Assembly (NCBI RefSeq): GCF_000189635.1
Contig: NW_002475961.1
Location: 1-64,000, forward strand
Reading direction: 5' to 3'
Source of the DNA: Tetrahymena thermophila SB210
Lineage: Eukaryota > Ciliophora > Oligohymenophorea > Hymenostomatida > Tetrahymenidae
DNA: 64,000 nucleotides
A program made the translations under genes and the position numbers. The notes beneath the pieces are model-generated. The model was given only the letters and a program-made list of their open reading frames with translations. It had not been told where the DNA came from and did not search any database. Positions 14,201 through 27,157 of the stretch are shown here, one piece after another. The number at the start of each line of letters is the position of its first letter. Positions within the stretch are counted from its first letter, which is position 1.

Positions 14201-16583
14201 CATATTCTCCAAAATAATCTCCTCGTTACATATGCTTGACTATTTTTTCAGCATTTTCGTCTACATAAATAATAAATTTTCCAGACTCTACAAAAAATAA
14301 ATCACATTCATGTTCATTAATTTCACACATTACTTATTCATCGACTCTGTAGGACTACTCTTCCATAATTTTTATCATACTTACTAAAAATTCTTCTGAA
14401 AAATTATCACTAAAATTCTTGAATTACTAAAGAATGAATTTATGAGTTTCAAATAACAACTTATCTCTTAATTATGGATTTAACTAATCAATTATTTGAT
14501 GCTCTTTTTCTTGTTCTCTATTGCTTTGCATATACCACAAATATTCTAAATACTCTCTCACTTCATACTATAATTCTCTCTCAATATTTTTTTTGCTCAT
14601 AAAATTACTTATAGTATAGAGATCTTCTTTAATCTTTTTATTTTGCTTATTAATTGCAGAAAATATTTCTCCTATTGCATTAATACTATAAGCAAAAACA
14701 CCACATGAAATCAACATTGAAGCAATGCAAATCAATCTTTCTGCATTATTTACCTTTTATTTATAAAATTTAATTAATAAAAGTTCTAAATCCATCTCTC
14801 AAAAAAATTTAATTTCTCTCAAACAAAATTTTCTTATTTTTAAGATTTTTAGCTAAATAAAATTATTTCATATAAATTAAGTTAATAATTATTAAATTTT
14901 TGCTTGTTTGTTTTTAATGAAAGTATTTTAATTTAATAAAATCCTATCTTCAAATTATTTTTAAATTATTTTATTTTTCACTCCCAATTATAGTTTTATA
15001 ATTGTAGAAAAATCTTTTTAATTTAATTTTATATGAAATTTTTAGATTTAATTTTTTTACCTTAAAATAAATTTTTCTACTTTTAAAAAGTGCATCTTGA
15101 TTGAGAATTAAGATAAATGAAAATAATTTATTAAATTAGATGAATAGATAAAATTTATAAGTATTACTGGAGAATAATCACCATAGCCGACAGTGATCAT
15201 TGTAACAGTGGCAAAATAATATGCTGTTACATATTAGCCAAACCAATCAGTAGGATAGTATATATCAGTTTAAATCCATGACTTAACTTGAATGTTAATT
15301 TCATAATGAGCAACCAAGACCCACATGCATGCAAAGATATGCGAAACTGTTAATATCAGGAATAAAAGTTGGAACAATGAGGAGACTTGCATTACTTTAG
15401 GTGTCAAATGAAATCTCTCTTCAATTTTTTTGAAAATTACCTTAATAGATTTGATTTTTAGGATAAAAAGCAAGTGCAGCACATTCCAATTTTAGTGTGA
15501 AGCAATTAAAATATCATAAACTAGAAATATAGAAGCAAATACATCAATAACGATCCCATTCTTTAAATAATTGAATACAACCTGAGATCTTTTTGTGATA
15601 GGAAGTCCTTTTTCAAAATATCCAAAATTCCAAGCAAGAATAAAATCAGCTATTAAAACTGATATAGAAAATATTACAAAGTGGCTATTGAATAGCGTAC
15701 AGAGAGATTATTTAAATGTAAGCTCTAAAGGAATCATAAATAAGAAAGCTATTATAACAAACAATATTATTATATCCCATACAAACTTAAATTTTCCAGA
15801 GGGTGAAAAGACAGGAATGCATTAAAACCACTAATCACACCACCAAAGACTTTACTAAGAAAAGATCTACTTAAATTTATGGTTTTAAAAGTTTGTTTCT
15901 ACAGTTTAGGTATCTTATTATTCTTGTGTGTCGCCTGAATCTCTATTTTATTTTTTATTCCAGTCAAAACAAAATATCCTACTTTTCTATTTGATCTTTT
16001 ATGAGTTATTCTACTAAGAATTAGGAAGAGAGCCTTCAGAAATGACTGTTGCTTTATCATTTATTAAGTTAAAATGATCATAGTTTAATTTTTTAAATCT
16101 AGATGAGCTTGTATTACTGAACCATTTACTTGCAAAAAACTTCCATTTAATTGTATTATAAATTGACATTGCCCTTGGTTTCTTTTTTCTTTTACTTTCC
16201 ATCATTTAATCTACAAAAGTTTTTTAAGAAGGTGCCAAATTAGTTTATGAGATATATGGAATCTATTGTAATATATTCTTTGTTATTTAAGCCTCTGCAG
16301 GTGTTATTTCTCTACCACTCAATAAGTTTGACTAAAAATTATTGTAGCTTGAGAATGCATTTTTTTATAAGTTAGATTCTATGTTTTCATGATTTTGAAG
16401 GACTAAATCATTTTTATTTTATGGTAAAGCTCTTGAAGTCTATAATACTATATCTTGTTGCTTATAATTTTTGGAAGCGACTAAAGATTAAACAGTTTAT
16501 GAACTCAACTAATTGTGGTTAGGTGCTTCCTTGCTTGATTCAAAATGATGGGCATTAATTTATTTTTGCAATGAAGTAATCAT
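11241..16583 (-). CDS. CNBD potassium channel with zinc-knuckle-like tail (K1)
   Basis: Exon 1 (15168-16583, 472 codons) has a disordered N-terminus, then six membrane segments beginning near IPVFSPSGKFKFVWDIIILF and the filter MITVGYGDYSPV at its end. A 414-bp intron (14754-15167) splits the gene exactly after the filter. Exon 2 (about 13970-14753) carries S6, a C-linker (FMSKKNIERELQYEVREYL) and the CNBD (GDYFGEYAFFSGQ), then CFSCRSLNHTFQQC at 13978-14028. Exon 2 can read on to a TGA, but the long frame at 11241-13349 contains the tail block LPHNNLSVILEYFKFK found in K2 and K3, so I treat it as this gene's tail. The joining exon (about 13350-13970) is unresolved. K+ conductance at a ciliary or plasma membrane is inferred from the filter. 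Confidence 0.8.
14754..15167 (-). other. K1 intron immediately after the selectivity filter
   Basis: The GTAATA donor follows the codons for TVGYGDYSP and the AAAAG acceptor resumes at VNNAERLICIASMLI. All four channels in the window have an intron at this exact position, which supports common descent and anchors the gene models. Confidence 0.85.
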
Positions 16584-18350
16584 TGATTTATTATTATAAA
16601 ATGTAAATATTAAAATTTAATAAACAATTAATTATTCTTTACTTACTTTATTATTAATTAATTGCGTTTATTATTATTTTAATAAAATCCACAAAATTAA
16701 AGCCAAGCATATTTCTATAAAAAAAACACAGATTTTTTATCTTATTTTCTGAAGTAAGTAAAAAATACAAAATTTTTAAAAAATAAATATTTCAAGTTCT
16801 TCAGTTTTTTTATTTATTTATTTATGTATTCCAAACAAAATCGATTTCTATACATTTGGTAAGTATTTAAAAATTACAAGTTTAAACAGTTTAAAATTAT
16901 GGTTTAAGAAAAAAACTCTATTTTAGAACAAAATTGAATAAAAAATTCACAAGCAAATATCAAACTCTTTATGATTATCAAATATTTTTTCAGACTCTAT
17001 TTGCTTATTTTTACAATTTTTTATATTCAATGAAGTAAGTTTTTTGTGTCATTTAATAAAATTAATTAATTTTTCATCAAAAATTGATCAAAAAGTCATT
17101 GGCGAATTAAAAAAAAAAAAAATTAAAATAGAAATTTTATCCTTTTGTTTGTTTAAAAAAATAAATGCAATTTAATTGGTAAATTTTTGAAATACCTATC
17201 AAATAAGATAAGATAAATCAAATCTATAATATATTGTACGATATAAAAATATATCAAGTATTTTACTTGTTATTAAAATATAGTATAAATAGTTTATTAA
17301 ATAAATAGCAAATTAACCTAAATTAAATTATTTACTTTGTATCATTTTTCTTTACTTAAAGTTTTTAATAAAATATGTAAGTTTTTTGTTTCAAGATATT
17401 TAATAAAATTAATTAATTTTTAATCGAAAATTAATCAAAAAGTCATTAGCGAATTAAAAAATCAAAAAAATTACAACAGTAATTTTATCCTTTTGTTTAT
17501 TTAAAAAAATACATGTGACTTTATTTGTTTTATTTTAATTAATATTTGTGAAATACCAACTTTATAAGATAAAATAAATAAAATCTTTCTAATTAATAAT
17601 GAATACTTAAAAAATATATCAAATAACTTGCTTATTATTAAAATATAGTATAAATAATTTATAAAATAAGTAGTAAATTAATCAGAATTAAATTATTTAC
17701 TTTGTATCATTTTTTTTTAATTAAAACTCTAAATAAAATATCTTTAGAAACAAATAAGAGAAACTAGATAGAAATTGATCTGAATACTAAATTTTATAAT
17801 TTTCATATAATTAATTACAATTTGGCATTATAATTTATTCAAAAGATATTATTAAGTTTAATTTCAAACCTTAGAAATTTGATTATCTAATCCAATAAGA
17901 AATTTTTAATTATTAATACATATTTAAAATTCGTTTTGAAATTCAAATTTTTATTTTCAAGGATAAAAACAATTTTTAATTTAAGTCAAAAGTATTCGTA
18001 TTTTATTAAGTTTTTCATAAAAATAAAGAGTAATTTGCTTGCATATATGCATAAGTACATTTTACTTATTTTATTTTCATATTAATTAATAATTTACCTT
18101 ATTAGATTTTATTTAATATAATATTTTATATTAAAATGTATTTAAAATGAGAAATAAATTAAATTTAAATGAAATTGAAAAACTTTGAGGTGCTAAGTAT
18201 GCTAAAGGCTAAATTTTATTAAAATTCTTATAAAAAAAATTTTTTAATAACTTTATAGTCAATAGTATTTATACTTTTAAAACAAAACACAAAAATAAGG
18301 ATAAAAATGTATTTGTAATATGTATGTAGTATTTATTCACTTATTATATA
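16584..18350. other. Intergenic region with tandem duplication
   Basis: Non-coding AT-rich DNA between the K1 start and the end of the NACHT-WD40 gene. It contains two diverged direct copies of an approximately 342-bp unit (listed separately). No reading frame is visible on either strand. Confidence 0.65.
17035..17741. repeat. Tandem duplication, two ~342-bp units
   Basis: Unit 1 runs about 17035-17376 and unit 2 about 17377-17741. Both begin with GTAAGTTTTTTGT. They share recognisable landmarks in the same order, including AATCAAAAAGTCATT, ATTTTATCCTTTTGTTT, AAAATATAGTATAAATA and TTATTTACTTTGTATCATTTTT. Several substitutions and small indels separate them, so the duplication is not recent. 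It is intergenic and its function is unknown. Confidence 0.85.
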
Positions 18351-21300
18351 TCATACTTCAAATAATTAATACTATTCAAGAATTTCAACAGTGTTTGGAT
18401 CTTGTTAATCTTTGTTGTTTTTCTATTTATTAGCAACATGTTGTAAAACTTTTTAGGCGTCATATATTTTGCATTCTTTCACATCTCCAACTGAAAGATA
18501 TTTTCCATCATCTGAAAGTGAAAAAGTAACATTTTTACCAAGAAAGCCAATTTTGCAAATTAAATTATAACCATTTTCTATGCTCCAAAAATTTAATGCT
18601 TTTTGAACTTCGTTAGTTATTAAATAATTAAAATTATTTGTAAAACTCATGTAATCCATACTATCATCTTCATTTACTTTTAAATAAAATTAATTAATCA
18701 ATCATATATATTAAAATAATTTTAAAAAATAAATAACTTACATTAAATCTTTTTGACAACTTCAAAGTTTTTTTTGATATCCATAATTTCAAAAGATGAA
18801 TCAGTGTAACTGAGTATTAGAATATCGTTGTTATTTTTACTCAATAGGCGAGTTTAACAAATTTTATTTTCAGAATTTTAAAATTCTTTTAATAAAGCAA
18901 AATTATTTTCATTACTGAAAACTTTAGATTAACCATTTTTGTATCTAATGAAGAAATATTTTTAATTATGTTAAAATTCAGCAATAGTATCTTATTTTTA
19001 GTAAGGCTCTGTGAATTTAAGTGCTTCATCAATATCAGCTTTATCAAACACATTTTTGTTTTTCGATTATTAGATTTATCTATTATAAACCTAAAAAACG
19101 AACAATAAAATTTACCAGCTCACTTATTTTTCATCACATTTAATTTAATGAACAGGTTAAAAATTCTTTTCTATATCATTTATTTGAATAGTAGAACGGT
19201 TAATAGATATTCCTAGGAGCTTTAGATTTTCTGTAAAAGCGATAAACGGTGTTTCATCCTTGTGTATATTTATAGTATAAACGTGCTCAAATCCATTTTC
19301 AACATTCCAAATTTTACAAACATTATTTATGCATATGGTAGCTAAATATTTTGAACCAGGAGAGAAAATTGTTCTGTAAATGACTGTATTTTATGTTTTA
19401 TTTTAGGCTATTTCTTCAAACCTTTAGGATATATCCCAAACCTAAAATGTACCTAGAGAACCTCCTGTTGTAAGATATTTGCTGTCTTGGCTAAAATTAA
19501 CACATGATAATCTTTCCTTACTTATAGTATTAATAAGTCCAAACTATTTTTCTACATCCCAAATTTGACAATATCTTTCAAAACAGACATTGGCAAAGTA
19601 TTTGTTGTTTTTTGAAAAAGCGAGAGAAGTTATTTAACCTTCAAAAGAATCTAATTCTATTACTTTTAGTAATTTAAAATCTTACTCAACCATCCAAATT
19701 TTTGTGTTACCATCTGTAGAGCCCGTAACAAAATACTTATTATCTGGAGAGAAAGCAATAGACGAAATGAAATTATCATGTGCATTTATTTCTTTGATAA
19801 ATTTAAATTAATTCTTTACATCATAAATTTTGAAATAGTTATCAAAAATAGTGCTTATTAAATATTTGTTATCAGGAGAAAATGCTACTCTCGCAGGTCC
19901 AAGCAAAACTTCAATACGTTTGTGTGCAGCTTTAAAAATAATAAATTTATATAAATTTAAATAATATGTAAAATCATTTATTCAATAATTAATTAATAAA
20001 TTGAATTGAATTGAATTGAGAGTTTATGAATAAATTACTTTATAACATTTACTGGCGGAGTTGACTTGTAAATTTTTATATTTATTTGAAGTTCTACTTA
20101 ACATCAAAAACAGTAAGAGTTTAATCTAAACCAGAATTACTTACTACAGCTAAATACATTTAGTCATATGAAAATGATAAGCCAAATATATCTTCAGGTA
20201 AAGTTATCTAATTAATAGATTCATATCCTTTTTTAACATCATAAATTCTTAGCTTTTTATCCTGACACCCTGTAACAAACAAACTGCCATCCATAGAAAA
20301 AGCTGCGCACATATTGAAATCAACGAGATCTTCATCATAAGTGTAAGCCTTGATGATTTTTACTAGCTAATAGTTATTCTGTCTATCCCAAACTATACAA
20401 GAAGTGTCTTTGGAAACGCTAATAACATATTTATCATCTGGAGAGTACAAAATATTGTTAAGCATCTTTACATGACCTTGAAAATGTTCAACTTACTTGT
20501 TTTCTGTGCTTAAATTAATATTATAAAAGGTAAAGTCTGAAGAGCAAGCTCCAAAATAGTTAGAGTCATTAGAGAAAGTGAATGAATTCATATGTATTGA
20601 AATTAAAAAAGTATCTTCTTTTATTTCTTAATCAATTTTATACAACTATAACGTTTGTGAAGTTTTGAGAATAGCTAAATATTTTCCATTAGGAGATAAT
20701 ACAGCCATATTTCCATCTTCTGCTTTTTTTTGAGTTTCAGTCTCTTTAAATAACTTGTATTCATCATTTTATTTTGTCCACAACTGAATTTTATTTTCAA
20801 AAATCAAAGCTATTAAATTACCATCTTCGTTTGCTGAAGAGCATTTGTACTTTTCACACTTTGTTTGTTAGATCAGTTTGAAATTTTTAGTTTCATAGAC
20901 ATTCATTTGCTCGTTTTTCAAAGCAATAACTGACAATGAAGTTAATAAAAGGTTGTCACCATCAACTTTGATCTCTTTAAATCCATTTTATAGATTTCCA
21001 TATTATGTAGTTTTATTATCCAATTAAACAAGGAAAATACCTTTTTTGAATTGGATATCAACAATTTTGGTAGTAAATTAAAATGAATTCAAAATTTCAA
21101 AAGTTGTTTTATCAATTTCAAATATTGTTTTAGCACAAGAAACAAAGAATTAATTTTGATATTAGTACACTTTTTTAAGTGAGTAGCAAGATATTTTCTT
21201 AGATTAAACTAATTTTTTATTTTTAAAATCAAATCTATTTATAAATCCATTCTAATTCACAGTAATTATTTCATTTTCATGGTACATTAAATCATTGGAT

Positions 21301-24300
21301 ATGTATACATCACTCAGGTCAAACAATTTTTTGAAGGATTTAAGCATAGCATTATTAGTATAGGAAGACTCAAAGCTACCGAGGTTCTGATTATCTAAGT
21401 AAGCCTCATCCAAATTACAATAATCAAAATTCATTTTCAAGCTTTTATGCCCAGGAATGTAAGCCTTCGAGAAAGAGCATTTTGAAAAACTGAGCTCTTC
21501 ATAAGCGAATTTTCCATTCAATAAGACTGAAAGCATATTAGAGGCACCGATATCTATTTTACTTTTCTCTTTTTGGTTGGTTATAGTTGATTTTCTCAAA
21601 TATTGTATATATCTACTTGTTTAACTGATTTATTAGCTACTATATGTTGCAATAAACTATTGTGACTCAATATCTTGCTTGATTAATTTGTAAAGCTTCA
21701 AAAGAATTTATTGCTCTGACTAATTTTCTTCAGGAGTCATAATAATCTTTTGATTGATTGCAAATTTAGCAAGCTCTTCAATACTAAGACTATGCACTTT
21801 ATCTCCATGTACATCAAAATCGTACTTCATCGCTCTAGCAGCAAAGTATTCAAAAAGCGATTTGTGCTTAAATTCAATAGTATTATTAAATAATTTTTAG
21901 CCTTCTGGATTTTCATTGCTTTTTACTTTTGTTGCTATTTTAGAATTCACATAATTAGTTATTTTAATTAATAATTTTTGCTAATTCTCATTTTTAAGTG
22001 AGCTCTTAAGACTTTATTGTAGATTGAAAGAGACCTCCTCTTTATTGAGCTATAAGAAATTAGCTCTTTTACCTTTATTAAGGAACATTTACATTGCTAT
22101 TGTCTAAAAATATACAAAGAAAGATGTAACGATTTCAGTTTTAAGCTTTTTATCTGATAAGCTTTACTGAATTTAAGTCATGAAATCAATAGCCTCTCTG
22201 CTAAATTGCTCATTAAAGAAAATTTCTTAAATTTATATTTAGTCAGAAATATTCTTTATTAAATCATTTAACTCTTTTTCTTCTTTGTTAACAACTAATC
22301 TTGTGAACAAATATAAATTAATTGGTAGGAATAGCAAAGTCTCTAGCTATTAGTTGCTCAAACATTTGCCCATCATGCCGATGAATTATTCTTCACTAAG
22401 ACTTGTTTAAGAACTTGAGCTTTGCTTAGTATAAAATTTCTTGCAATATTAATCGATATCTTTCCTTTCAAATTCTTTGAGCTTCGCTATGCAATAAGAT
22501 GTTTCATCTCTTACGTTATGCTTATCATCCAAACTGAAATAATGGCGAGCATCATTTTCTGATAGCTTCTCCATTCTAGATGAAACTATAACTAAAGTAT
22601 TCTGCCATTCGTTAAGTTTGAGTTTTGAGTAAATTCTAAAAAAGTCTCCAGAAAACTCATCATATCCATCAAGCAAAATAAGCTTATTTTTAGATAGCTT
22701 TTTAATTTAATCTATTTAGTGCTATTCTAATTTTTAACTGAGCAAATACTCATCCAAAGATGGATTCTCAGGATTTAAGCTATTACATTTGATTAAAAAG
22801 GTGATATAATTAATTTATTTCCCATCCTTCTACTTATTTGAGTTCTTTTCTTTCATAACCAAAGTCTCCAACCTTTTGAAGAGCATAGATTTACCAACAC
22901 CACCTTCTGCAAGAATACCTAAAATCTTACAATTAGTCTATGCCTGATTATTTTACTTCTATGGCTGATCTAATTAATGTGGCATAAGGAATGATTGAAT
23001 GATTGAATCAATTGCATTTATCTTGATATTCTAATTTTACTGAATATTGTCTGCAAAAATATTGTTTCCGCTCATAAATGCAATATTTTAATCAATGTAA
23101 AGATCTTAAACTTCTAGTAAGATATCATCTTTTTATGCTATATCTTTTTCTAGTCTTTGTCTTGCCTCTATTTCCCACTTTTCAATAATTTTAAGAGATA
23201 ACTTTTCGAAAAAATCAGATTAATCTTTAATAGTGTCTTCGATTTATTCCAGTTCTTTCTTACTGATTTTATTATTCTCAAATTCCTCTAATCTGGATTT
23301 TTAATAGGTGATTACACTTTATGCCATGTTGGTTGGATTACTTTTTACTTCTTCATTCAATACACTAACAAATTTATTATTAGATTGATATATTAACTTG
23401 ATTGAGTCATTCTTTTCTGACACATAAGTAAATACAAGATGAGTAAACAGAGTATTTTTTTCTTCAGAAGAATCTGATTAAAAAGCGTCATATAACTTAA
23501 GTAAAATTTAATTTGACACAAACCTATAAGTCACATCCTTTACACTAAACTTGAAGAATAGAAGGAAACTCTCTGAAGTGGATTATTTTTTTGCTGATTA
23601 CTGCTTTATCATTTTGTAGAACTATTAAAACTTATCATTCACATTGAATTATTAGTTCAAATCTTCTACAAATTTGAAATCAAGAATATTTTTTTCTAAG
23701 ATATAGTTGATCTAAATTAGTAGATAAAGCACCAAATGACTTGAAGTCTAATTGTCAGAACAATTTATAAACTCCTCGATATAAAAAACAAGATCATCTA
23801 TAGCTTTAACGAATTCAATATTTTCTAAATGCTTTGCCCTTTTTGCCAAAATAGCTGCAAAATATTTAATCATAGTATCTTTAGTAAATGACCTGACTTT
23901 TTCTTGAGCTCTATCAACAATCTACCATATTTGCTCAAGCTATTCTGATCTTTTGAATGCAATATCATATAATAATTATGATATTTCTTATCCATCTTTA
24001 TCATTTATTTTCATAGATTTATCAACAAGCACTTTCTTTTAAAACTTTCCTTAATTTTCTATGTTCAATTTTACAAATTGAGAAATAAGTTCAAGTTGAG
24101 ATGCATTTTTTTCTGATATATCTATATCCTAATCACTTAAGTCGTACAAAAACTAATAAATGAACTCTAAATCTGAGCAAGGAAACAACTTTGAGTTTTA
24201 CTAAAGATTGCTCAAGAAGACATCTATTTTGCTTATTATTTGATTTTGATCATCTCTATCTATAGCTAAGCTACCACCCATGGTGTATTACAAACACAAA

Positions 24301-24908
24301 TTAAAAAATTCTATCATAAAGATTCTGTACATATTTACATTAACTACTATATTTTCTTTGGTCCTATTAATACACTTATCGAAAATGTCGCTTATTTCTG
24401 TAGTATATTCTTACTTTTCTATTATTTTATTTACATACTTTACGTTGTTCACTCTATCTTAGTAAAATTTGTTAAATTTATGGTCTATCTAATTATTCTA
24501 ATTGACTTATTCATCAATTAATTAAAATTGTAGCTCATTTTATCCATCTGATCTGCTACAGCAAGCTCCTCCTCCTAGTATTCTCTCTTGGTTTGAAGAA
24601 TTTTATGATTTAAATATTTTTTAAAACTGAATCTAAGTCATTTTGGAATCACTTTTCTTTAATAAGTTAGCTATTTTCTATCTTTGGATTTAAGAAAGCC
24701 CGATAAGAAGTTGTTTTTCATTTTTTTAGTGAAAATACATTGACTATGTTTAACTCTTGTTTATGATTGATTACATATTTTCTGAGCAACTCTTTGATAT
24801 TACCTACTTTTTATCTTTAACTAAGTACAAATTGGTAGCTTCTACAGTGATTAGATGTTCTTCTTGATAGCCTTTATCCTTTCTGCTTGGTGATATCTTT
24901 TCTTTCAT
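18351..24908 (-). CDS. NACHT-WD40 STAND ATPase (NLR-like architecture)
   Basis: Exons 20039-24908, 18742-19929 and 18351-18676 join in phase to 2,127 residues. Residues 1-650 are helical with no recognised domain. A P-loop GILAEGGVGKSMLF lies at about 664 and Walker B LILLDGYDEFSG near 743-752, both classic NACHT motifs. FKHKSLFEYFAARAM near 1010 matches the end of the NACHT helical module. A short pentapeptide-like stretch (about 1120-1170) follows, then about 900 residues of WD40 repeats, for example AHDNFISSIAFSPDNKY, TGSTDGNTKIW and LGTFQVWDI. Such proteins are ATP-driven oligomerising switches in which the WD40 part senses a ligand and the N-terminus is the effector; here both are unknown. 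It is cytosolic, with no signal peptide or membrane segment. A possible 36-bp intron near 19100 is not needed for the frame. Confidence 0.93.
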
Positions 24909-27157
24909 TACTTTTTTTTTAACTACTTACTTTATCGTTTTTCAAAATATTTATTATTATTATTATTAATTATTTCAATTTGTTTAACTTTTTTGTTGTT
25001 TAAAAAGAGTAGAAATTAATTATTTACAAAATTTACTCTATTCTTTAATACAATTAAATCTTATTTAATTAATTAATTTAATCAACAAAAAGAAAGGAGG
25101 AAAAAGTAAATTTTTTTGTTACTACACTTAACGTATTCAACTAAAATATTACATATCTTATATTGAGTTGACTTTGAGGTGGTAAATTGTAAATAATAAA
25201 TTTTATGATATCTTAAAATTACTAAAACAAATTAGTTTCTTATGATAAAAAATAATAATTTAAATTAGTAAGTAATTTTGAATAAAAATAATAATTCAAA
25301 ATGATATTATGCTAGAAAATAGTTTTAAAAAAAGCTCAACTCAACTCAAATTTAAAAATAGTTTTAATTATCGTGAAAAAATTTTAACATAATCCATGTA
25401 AATAAGTTGTCCATTTAATTTTTATCAACCCAGTAAGGATATTATCTTTATAAAAAAGGATATTTTTAATTAACTTTTCTTAAAAATATTCGAAAAACTA
25501 AAGGAAGGACACTTACTTAATTACCTTAAAAACTAATTATCGAAACTTAAAAATTAAAAATATCAAAGGATACCATAAAAATCTTACTCAAAGCATCTAA
25601 TCAAAAAGTTATAATTACCAAATTTATCCTTTTTTTAATATTCACTTATTTTTTCATAAATAACTAATAACGCATATTAATTTACTATTAAATTTATTTT
25701 TATGAATGAACTAATGTAAATAAAAATGGCTACAAGTATTTTAAAATGCTTTTTTGAATAACTTTTTCCTCTAAAGATTGTTTTAAAATTTAATGAATGA
25801 ATGAAGAACGAAATGCTTGATTACAAAAATAAATTATTAAAATATTCTGTGTTTTATAGAAGAATTATAATTCATATTATTATTATTTACCGACTAGTAA
25901 AATAAAAAAACGAATTACTGTTCAATTTTTTTGCAAGATTAGGTAATAACTTAAATAATAAATTTGCTGAACATAATTTTTATGCTAATAGGAGGATATG
26001 GCATTGAAATTACATAGTATAAATTTGATTATAAAATGTTTTATTATATAAATTATTACTATTTTTTGAGATATTTTTTTTTAATAGCAATTAATAAATT
26101 AAAATATCACATTTAAATATCTTAACTTAATTTTTCTTTCTTACTTTTTTTAAAGGATAATTAGTTAGTTAGAATGATGATTTTTTATCTTAGATACAAA
26201 AAAAATTAAAACAAATGATAAATCTTATTTATTCATAAGTTTTTTGTTTTAATAGCTTGCTATGTTTATTTTGATAAAAATAAAATGAGAAAATAAATAA
26301 ATTTTTTAAATAGAGTTTTAATTAATTTTTAAGATTTTATTTATGCATTTAAATTCTATAAAATTTTATTTTATTTATATTGATTTTAATTCATTTTTTT
26401 CATTTATTTAATCGAAATTAAATTTTGTTATTTGTAAAACAAAAGAATTTGAGTTGATAACCTCAATTTATAGCAAGTATTTAAATATAAAATATTCATT
26501 AAATATTTTCATCACTTTCATAAAAGTAGATCAATATATTCTTTCACTTTAATTTATAAATAAGAGAACTAATACAAATTTTATCAACCTATAATAAACA
26601 AATTATTTACACTGACCAAAAAAATTCCATAAATATTTAAATATTTTAAATTTTATTTTATTTAGTTTTTCTTTAAAGATTGGCATTTAAATAAAATAAA
26701 AAATATTTTATAAATTTATTCAAAGATTTAGTTTTTTATTTTTTTCTGATACTTTGAGGCATTATACAAACAAGCTTGCTTGACGTAGTAACTTTATAAA
26801 TAAATAGATAAAAATTAAAAGAATTTATCGTTATATTAAATTTTTTTATTTAAAACGTTTTCATAAAATATCTTTCATTATATATATAGGTCTCGACCAC
26901 CTAAAAATTTATATTCATTTAACTTTTTGATATTTTAAAAATTTTTTTTTTCAAATTTTTTATGACTTTTTTTATTTTTTTAATCTATAGTTACTTAATT
27001 TAATTTATATATATTATACATTAATGATCTAATATTCACAACAAAATTTTTATTAGATAAATTTTTTAATTATTTTGGATGAAAAAAAAATAAGCACTCA
27101 AATAATTTTTAAATGAGAGTCATGTCATGTGTTTTGTAGTTTACTTTATAAATCATT
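24909..27157. other. Intergenic region, no gene seen
   Basis: About 2.2 kb of very AT-rich DNA between the NACHT-WD40 start and the K2 stop. Frames are short in all readings, with no channel relic, repeat unit or RNA gene recognised. The part nearest 24909 should hold the NACHT gene promoter. Confidence 0.6.

Noticed and set aside
15595..15825. + strand ORF (MIGSPFSKYPKFQ...)
   Set aside because: It is the antisense shadow of the K1 membrane region; the minus strand encodes the S1-S3 segments here.
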